A DNA stretch of 11,097 nucleotides from NCBI GenBank assembly GCA_049324215.1, contig JBMOLC010000024.1:1-11097 (forward strand). Reading direction: 5' to 3'. Shown in pieces: positions 7,398-11,097 of this stretch. Within the stretch, counting starts at the first letter, position 1; each line of letters begins with the position of its first letter. The stretch comes from JBMOLC01 sp049324215. Its GTDB lineage: Bacteria; Patescibacteriota; Microgenomatia; UBA8517. The translations under genes and the position numbers were made by a program. The notes below the pieces were generated by a model. It was not told the DNA's origin. It ran no database searches and saw only the letters and a program-made list of their open reading frames with translations.

Positions 7398-7426
7398 ATT
7401 ATACTACAAAAAAGCTTACTTCTAAA
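7398..7426 (-). promoter_or_regulatory. yebC promoter
   Basis: Minus strand: TTTAGA (7421-7426, 4/6 match to the -35), 17-bp spacer, perfect TATAAT (7398-7403). The predicted start is near 7391, four bases before the yebC ATG at 7387. It sits just downstream of the hairpin that ends the preceding operon. Confidence 0.7.
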
Positions 7427-7432
7427 CGCGAA

Positions 7433-7479
7433 AGGGCCCGGAACTAGGTCGAATCTAAAGACAACCCAGTCCGGGCCCT
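7433..7479 (-). terminator. Long GC-rich hairpin after the tiny-protein operon
   Basis: AGGGCCCGG (7433-7441) pairs perfectly with CCGGGCCCT (7471-7479). The stem continues inward as ACT/AGT and GGT/ACC with one bulge and one mismatch. On the minus strand it follows the stop of the 54-residue protein by 13 nt. The T-tract is poor (TTTCGCGTTT), so termination may be imperfect, or the hairpin may serve mRNA stability instead. Confidence 0.55.
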
Positions 7480-7489
7480 GTCGCACGTA
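7480..7489. repeat. Inverted repeat, 3' arm of the tiny-gene transcript
   Basis: GTCGCACGTA is the partner of 7860-7869. It lies directly between the stop codon of the 54-residue protein and the terminator-like hairpin, so the two arms bracket the whole two-gene transcript. Confidence 0.6.
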
Positions 7490-7492
7490 AGA

Positions 7493-7657
7493 CTATTTAG
7501 TTGGAAGAAAGCTAATGGGAGTACCGAAAATGGCCAGGGCCACTTTGATGGCGATGACCAAGATGACGAGCACCCCGATGCCCGCAACAAGCATGAGGTC
7601 CTCTATCTTCTCCCGTTTCCCCTCGATCCCCATCTCGACCAGGTCTTCCTCATCCAT
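7493..7657 (-). CDS. Small single-span membrane protein (54 aa)
   Basis: The product begins MDEEDLVEMG, has a charged first 20 residues (net acidic, with a KREK patch) and one strongly hydrophobic segment at about 21-45 (LMLVAGIGVLVILVIAI...). It ends with a short Pro/Lys tail. The frame is open further upstream, but the start is fixed by AAAGGAGA (7665-7672), whose AGGAG core lies 8 nt before ATG 7655-7657. It is second in a two-gene unit behind the 55-residue membrane protein, 16 nt apart. No family is recognised. By shape it could be a small membrane regulator, a subunit of a larger complex, a holin-like or toxin-like peptide, or a secretion accessory protein; nothing in the sequence selects among these. 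Confidence 0.65.
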   Translation of the reverse strand: MDEEDLVEMGIEGKREKIEDLMLVAGIGVLVILVIAIKVALAIFGTPISFLPTK

Positions 7658-7673
7658 CTGCTTCTCTCCTTTC

Positions 7674-7841
7674 TCACCAATTGTTGATTGATGCAATCGG
7701 AACAAAAAAGATTGCAGCGAGACAGGCAAACTTTATCCCCCACCGCTCATTCTTGAAAACGCCCCAAGAAAGAGCGGACAGAGCGACCGCAAGCAAAAAC
7801 GCGGCCACCGAGACGAGTTTGATAAAAAGCAGGACTTCCAC
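7674..7841 (-). CDS. Small two-span membrane protein (55 aa)
   Basis: It starts at GTG (7839-7841) behind a near-perfect Shine-Dalgarno (AGGAGG, 7847-7852, 5-nt spacing). The product begins MEVLLFIKLVSVAAFLLAVA and ends IPASINNW-like as ...PIASINNW. Two hydrophobic segments, about residues 3-27 and 36-52, are separated by a short basic loop (FKNERWGIK). The stop TGA (7674-7676) is followed at once by the ribosome binding site of the next tiny gene, so the two are surely co-transcribed. The promoter lies at 7879-7906. No family is recognised. The strong Shine-Dalgarno, the correct spacing and the membrane-protein character support a real gene despite its size and GTG start. Confidence 0.65.
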   Translation of the reverse strand: MEVLLFIKLVSVAAFLLAVALSALSWGVFKNERWGIKFACLAAIFFVPIASINNW

Positions 7842-7859
7842 AGCTCCCTCCTTTTTGTC

Positions 7860-7869
7860 TACGTGCGAC
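7860..7869. repeat. Inverted repeat, 5' arm of the tiny-gene transcript
   Basis: TACGTGCGAC here is the exact reverse complement of GTCGCACGTA at 7480-7489. With the neighbouring GTC/GAC bases the match grows to 13 bp with one bulged base. This arm lies at about +4 of the predicted tiny-gene mRNA, 7 nt before its Shine-Dalgarno. Confidence 0.6.
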
Positions 7870-7878
7870 GGAGTATAT

Positions 7879-7906
7879 ATTTTAGCAAAATTCTGCCATA
7901 AATCAA
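7879..7906 (-). promoter_or_regulatory. Promoter of the tiny membrane protein pair
   Basis: Minus strand: TTGATT (7901-7906), 16-bp spacer, TAAAAT (7879-7884) with extended TGC. The predicted start near 7872 gives a 31-nt leader containing the Shine-Dalgarno. It is back-to-back with the TPR-gene promoter. Confidence 0.65.
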
Positions 7907-7931
7907 ACTATGGGCTATCGGTCACTACCCC

Positions 7932-7959
7932 TTGACAGTCTTCCGTGGCTATCTATACT
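7932..7959 (+). promoter_or_regulatory. Promoter of the TPR/HIRAN-like gene
   Basis: Perfect TTGACA (7932-7937), 16-bp spacer, TATACT (7954-7959). The predicted start near 7966 gives a leader of about 15 nt without a clear Shine-Dalgarno. It overlaps the upstream extension of the reading frame and so supports ATG 7981 as the start. Confidence 0.7.
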
Positions 7960-7980
7960 CAAGAGAGTAAGTTTTTGCCC

Positions 7981-8670
7981 ATGGATATCGACCTTGCCCA
8001 GAAAGCTGTCAAGACAGCTCTGTCAGGAAATTGGAAAGAGGCGGTCAAGTTAAACCAGGAGCTTCTCAAGGAAAACCCCAAAGATACTGAGGCCTTAAAC
8101 CGCTTGGCTCGCGCCTATGCGGAGCTTGGGAACTTAAAGCGCGCGAAGTCTTTGGCCGAAAGGGTCCTCAAGATTGACCCCTTTAATAAAATCGCGACGA
8201 AAGCTTTAGTGAGGTGGCGCGGACTAACCAAAGGAAAGGTTGTTTCTTCTTCTGTCTTTAGCCCTGAGGCTTTTCTGGAAGAGCCCGGTAAAACCAAAAT
8301 GGTTTCTCTACTGCACCTCGGGGATGCGAAACTAATTGCCAAACTCGATTCCGGGGATGAGGTCAGGCTTCACCCCGGAGCCCATAGGATTTCGGTCGTC
8401 AGCCTTGACGGCAAATATCTCGGCCGACTCCCAGATGACCTCTCGGCCCGCTTAAGGCGGCTACTTAAGGCCGGGAATGAATACCAGGTACTGGTTAAGT
8501 CCATCGAACCCAACGACGTCAAAGTTTTTATCCGCGAGGTTAAGAGGGCCGAAGGACTGAAAGATACTCCGTCTTTTGTCCCCGAAAAGGTTGATTATAT
8601 TTCTTTTACTCCTCCGGAGTTGGTGAGCAAAAAAGAAGATTTAATCATCGAGACTGATGAAGAGGGCTAA
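7981..8670 (+). CDS. TPR protein with HIRAN-like C-terminal domain
   Basis: A 229-residue soluble protein. Residues 2-68 form about two tetratricopeptide repeats (ALSGNWKEAVKLNQELLKENP; AYAELGNLKRAKSLAERVL...KIDPFN), a protein-interaction scaffold. After a linker, about 108-188 looks like a small beta domain with the pattern GDAKLIAKLDSGDEVRL, HRISVVSLDGKYLGRLP, then a helix (LSARLRRLLKAG) and VLVKSI...VKVFIREV. This resembles HIRAN domains, which bind DNA ends or nucleic acid in larger enzymes; the assignment is by eye. The tail is acidic (KKEDLIIETDEEG). The frame is open from 7945, but that part carries the promoter, so ATG 7981 is preferred. The stop interlocks with the stop of the convergent LCP-like gene. 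Role unknown; a nucleic-acid-associated adaptor is only a suggestion. Confidence 0.78.
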   Translation: MDIDLAQKAVKTALSGNWKEAVKLNQELLKENPKDTEALNRLARAYAELGNLKRAKSLAERVLKIDPFNKIATKALVRWRGLTKGKVVSSSVFSPEAFLEEPGKTKMVSLLHLGDAKLIAKLDSGDEVRLHPGAHRISVVSLDGKYLGRLPDDLSARLRRLLKAGNEYQVLVKSIEPNDVKVFIREVKRAEGLKDTPSFVPEKVDYISFTPPELVSKKEDLIIETDEEG

Positions 8671-9587
8671 TATCTTCTGGCGAACTCTTTCCCAAGCCTA
8701 ATCTCCAAATCGAAATTGGAAAGAGGCGATTTCTTTTCCTCGCAAGAATAAATTTGGGAGAGCCTTTTGAGCAAAATTTCGTCCTTGCCTGAAAGCGTAC
8801 AGTCTACCTCTTGGGCTGCCTCTTTCTTGACCGAGGCAACTTTAGCCCCCAAAACCTCAATCGTTCTGCCCACGGCGGCTGCAACTTTCGGATTAGCGCT
8901 GGCGTCGATAATCTCGACCCGCAAACTTTTAGCTGAAATCTCGGGCTCGGAAAAAACTGCAAATAATTTCTCGAAGCCCACGCCGGTGACGGTATAGCCC
9001 ATTTCCCCGTCGGTTAAGCGTACTCTTTTTAAGTAAGGGCCTTGGGACAAATCGATGTTCATCCGCTTGGGGTTTTTGATTCTCAGGGCAAAAATCCCGA
9101 GTCTAAGTTTGTCCCCGATTTTAAGGTTGGTCTTGTTAGAGACAAGCGATTTGACAATACTCGCCAAATCGCCACTGGCAAAACCCGCAAATTCGTTTGC
9201 CCCCCAGGCAACGACGGGAAAAGAGAAGTTCTTGACCATCGTTTCTGCCAGGAGACTCCCGCCCAAACCCTCATTGACCCCCAATCGATAGATGCTTCTG
9301 GCCTTCCAGCTCCCGAGTTGTCTAGCCACGTCAAGCTGGGTACTTCCCGGAATTAGAATATTGGTTATCGACTCGCCTTCTCTATCGAAGGTGGAAACAA
9401 CAAGCTCCCCAGTCTCTCTCGCCACCACCATTGAAAGTTTCAAATTTCCCCCAAACCTGGTCGGGAGAAAGAGAAGGAGAAAGACCGCGAAAAGGAAAAT
9501 TAGAAACCACAAAAATCGAGGTCCGCCAAGACCTCTTTTGGGGCTTTTCAGGTTTTTGAGCCGGCTTCTTCTCTGGACAGGACTCAT
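8667..9587 (-). CDS. LCP-like protein with LytR_C domain, degenerate
   Basis: A 306-residue protein with a very basic cytoplasmic start, one membrane segment (about 24-43) and an extracytoplasmic remainder, the topology of LytR-CpsA-Psr (LCP) proteins that attach glycopolymers to the wall. Residues 50-215 follow the LCP order: a beta strand with ...ITNILIPGSTQLDV in place of the usual IPRDT, KARSIYRLGVNEGLGG in place of K-x-N-x-A-Y...GG, then FPVVAWGANEFAGF. Residues 221-303 fit LytR_C (VEIIDAS...VAAAVGRTIEVLGAKVASV... and final DLEIRLGKEFA). The catalytic arginine of IPRDT is Gly here, so enzyme activity is doubtful. ATG overlaps the antiporter stop (ATGA, 9584-9587). Cys263 and Cys282 could form a disulfide. 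The LytR_C call is firmer than the LCP call. Confidence 0.7.
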   Translation of the reverse strand: MSPVQRRSRLKNLKSPKRGLGGPRFLWFLIFLFAVFLLLFLPTRFGGNLKLSMVVARETGELVVSTFDREGESITNILIPGSTQLDVARQLGSWKARSIYRLGVNEGLGGSLLAETMVKNFSFPVVAWGANEFAGFASGDLASIVKSLVSNKTNLKIGDKLRLGIFALRIKNPKRMNIDLSQGPYLKRVRLTDGEMGYTVTGVGFEKLFAVFSEPEISAKSLRVEIIDASANPKVAAAVGRTIEVLGAKVASVKKEAAQEVDCTLSGKDEILLKRLSQIYSCEEKKSPLSNFDLEIRLGKEFARRY

Positions 9588-11097
9588 GTTTTCGAACGGG
9601 ATAGCCTCAGGTTTTTAAGTCTCGCGTTAATCTCCTCTCTCTCTTTCCCCATCGAAGAGAAAATTCCCTTGACTATGGCCACGGCTGCCTCGAATTCGGG
9701 TTGAACGACTTTGTCGACCTTTAAAAGCTTTAACTTCTCAAAATCGGCATCCTGATGGGCCCGGGAAATTATCTTGAGCGAGGGCGAAATTGTTTGAACG
9801 TGGGCAACAAGCTCCTCTTGGGCCACACTATCTGGAATTGCCAAGACAATTGCCTTCGCCCCTTTGATGCCCGCAGCTTCTAAAACCTCGGGTTCGGTTG
9901 GGTCGCCATAGATTACTTGTCTACCCTGGCGGGAAAGTTCATTGACTATTTTTTGGTTATACTCTACCACCACGAAAGGGATTTGGGCCGCATCCAGGGC
10001 TTTACCAACCCAGCTCCCCACCCGGCCGAAACCACAAACAATGATGTGTCCTTCTAATGCCTCAACCCGACCCAGGCTTTTCCTATCCCAGCCCAAAAGA
10101 AACCGGCTCGCCAGCGGCCAGCTACTGCCTACATCCCGTATCTTGCGCCAAAAAGGCAAAATGCTTTTGAATAAGAAGGGGGTGGCAACGAGTGTCAAAA
10201 GGGTCGTCGCTATTCCAATCGAAGTAATTTCCGGCTTTAAAAGCCCCAAGATGGTAGCCTGCGAGAAAATCACAAACGAGAATTCCCCAATCTGAGCCAG
10301 GCCAAAGGCGGCAGCAACTGCGGTTTTACCGTGATAGCCCAAAGCCAAAGAAACGAGAAAAACCACAACGAATTTAACCACCAAGACAAAGACCGCGAGA
10401 GCTATAATTAACCAGAAATTGGCAAAGATAACCTGGGGGGTAAGCAAAAATCCCATGGTCACAAAAAACATGGCCACAAAAAGGTCTCTTAAGGGTCTAG
10501 TTTCGGCAAAGACAGCGTGATTTTCCTGGCTCTCGGCAATAACCACCCCCGCCAGAAATGCTCCCAGAGCAGGCGAAATTCCAAACAGGCTAGTTACTCC
10601 CGCGGTTCCCAGGGCCAAGGCAACCGCAGCCAGCACTAAAAGCTCGCGCGAATTAGCCGTGGCAACCTTGTGAATCAAGAAAGGCGCAACCGTTCTGCCG
10701 ACCACGACGGAAACCCCGACAACGGCGCTGGCTGCCAAAAGCGCTCTTCCCGCCGGGATGACTATTCCCCCACCCCCGCTTTTGGCCAGGGCGGAAATTA
10801 CAACCATCATCGGAATAACTGCTAAGTCCTGGACGAGAAGCCAGCCGATCATTACCTCTCCGTGGATAGTATCGGTCTCTCCCCTATCCGCCAAAATCTT
10901 GACCACGACCGCGGTCGACGAAAGCGAAAAACCCAAAGAAAGAATTAGAGCTGGCACAGGGTTAACTCCAAAAAGGCCGAGCAAAAAATAACTCAGAAAA
11001 GTAACCAAAATAATCTGGACTCCCGCTCCCAAAAGCGCCACCCGCAGTACCCGGCCCAAGCGAGCAAGCGAGAGTTCAAGTCCGATGGAAAAAAGAA
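9584..11097 (-). CDS. CPA2/Kef-type cation:proton antiporter with TrkA-N domain (5' end outside window)
   Basis: A membrane antiporter of the CPA2 family that exchanges K+ or Na+ for H+. About 503 residues are visible. The open frame reaches the window edge with LFSIGLELSL, typical of KefB/KefC-like transporters, so roughly the first 50-80 residues are missing; the in-frame TTG at 11057-11059 is internal. Counting from that TTG, family signatures are LSSTAVVVKILADRGE (47-61), LVQDLAVIP (75-83), GAFLAGVVIAES (166-177) and RPLRDLFVAMFFVTMGF (188-204). After the transport domain comes a TrkA-N/RCK Rossmann domain: HIIVCGFGRVG (338-348, GxGxxG), acidic VVVEYN at the end of strand 2, and YGDPTEPEVLEAAGI. 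This suggests NAD(H) or another nucleotide gates transport. No RCK_C domain follows, only a short basic tail. The 4-nt ATGA overlap couples it to the LCP-like gene. Confidence 0.93.
   Translation of the reverse strand, partial: LFSIGLELSLARLGRVLRVALLGAGVQIILVTFLSYFLLGLFGVNPVPALILSLGFSLSSTAVVVKILADRGETDTIHGEVMIGWLLVQDLAVIPMMVVISALAKSGGGGIVIPAGRALLAASAVVGVSVVVGRTVAPFLIHKVATANSRELLVLAAVALALGTAGVTSLFGISPALGAFLAGVVIAESQENHAVFAETRPLRDLFVAMFFVTMGFLLTPQVIFANFWLIIALAVFVLVVKFVVVFLVSLALGYHGKTAVAAAFGLAQIGEFSFVIFSQATILGLLKPEITSIGIATTLLTLVATPFLFKSILPFWRKIRDVGSSWPLASRFLLGWDRKSLGRVEALEGHIIVCGFGRVGSWVGKALDAAQIPFVVVEYNQKIVNELSRQGRQVIYGDPTEPEVLEAAGIKGAKAIVLAIPDSVAQEELVAHVQTISPSLKIISRAHQDADFEKLKLLKVDKVVQPEFEAAVAIVKGIFSSMGKEREEINARLKNLRLSRSKT

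Noticed and set aside
7388..7486. In-frame N-terminal extension of YebC (33 codons)
   Set aside because: It runs through the GC-rich hairpin and over the TATAAT box, and the family N-terminus MSGHSHYA begins at 7387.
7658..7729. In-frame extension of the 54-residue protein
   Set aside because: It overlaps the coding end of the 55-residue gene, while a strong Shine-Dalgarno sits 8 nt before the internal ATG at 7657.
7945..7980. In-frame extension of the TPR protein
   Set aside because: It contains the -10 box of a good TTGACA/TATACT promoter; transcription would start after it.
1..11097. Alternative genetic code (UGA sense) or a CRISPR array
   Set aside because: TGA ends several genes at the expected place, and no spaced direct repeats are seen.

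Overview
The window (about 11.1 kb) looks like chromosomal housekeeping DNA from an uncultivated, compact-genome bacterium, most likely a member of the Candidate Phyla Radiation (Patescibacteria). That placement is inferred from the style of GyrA, the dense and partly overlapping gene layout, the small unassigned membrane proteins and the simple cell-envelope genes. I cannot run a phylogeny, so it stays moderate. TGA is used as a normal stop (yebC, the antiporter, the 55-residue protein), which argues against the recoded Gracilibacteria/Absconditabacteria groups. There is no transposon, phage module or CRISPR array.

Layout. 1-2534 (+): gyrA without its first codons. 2624-3385 (+): a Tat-signal protein with an HEVVH zinc-protease motif. 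3382-4335 (-): a XerC/XerD-type tyrosine recombinase whose stop codon interlocks with that of the Tat protein. 4391-5101 (-): a HAD-superfamily phosphohydrolase. 5140-5787: a gap without a convincing gene. It holds several hairpins, one perfect DnaA-box sequence and a doubtful 70-codon ORF. 5877-7387 (-): yebC plus a downstream polytopic membrane protein, overlapping at ATGA. 7493-7841 (-): two tiny membrane proteins with strong ribosome binding sites. 7981-8670 (+): a TPR protein with a HIRAN-like C-terminal half, divergent from the tiny genes and convergent with the next pair. 8667-11097 (-): a CPA2/Kef-type cation:proton antiporter with an NAD-binding TrkA-N domain (5' end outside the window), coupled by ATGA to an LCP-like/LytR_C envelope protein.

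Functionally, GyrA and the Xer recombinase act on chromosome topology and dimer resolution, YebC on gene expression or translation, and the antiporter and LCP-like protein on ion homeostasis and the cell envelope. The small membrane proteins and the 9-TM protein have no assignable role.

The most interesting non-gene signals are these. (i) Recognisable -10 boxes sit only 9-16 nt before the start codons of four genes, implying almost leaderless mRNAs, next to genes with classical Shine-Dalgarno leaders. (ii) A 10-bp perfect inverted repeat, extendable to 13 bp with one bulge, links the 5' leader and 3' end of the tiny-membrane-protein transcript. (iii) The heptamer GTGCGAC/GTCGCAC was found four times, always between genes. 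(iv) A hairpin-rich gap ends in a terminator-like structure.
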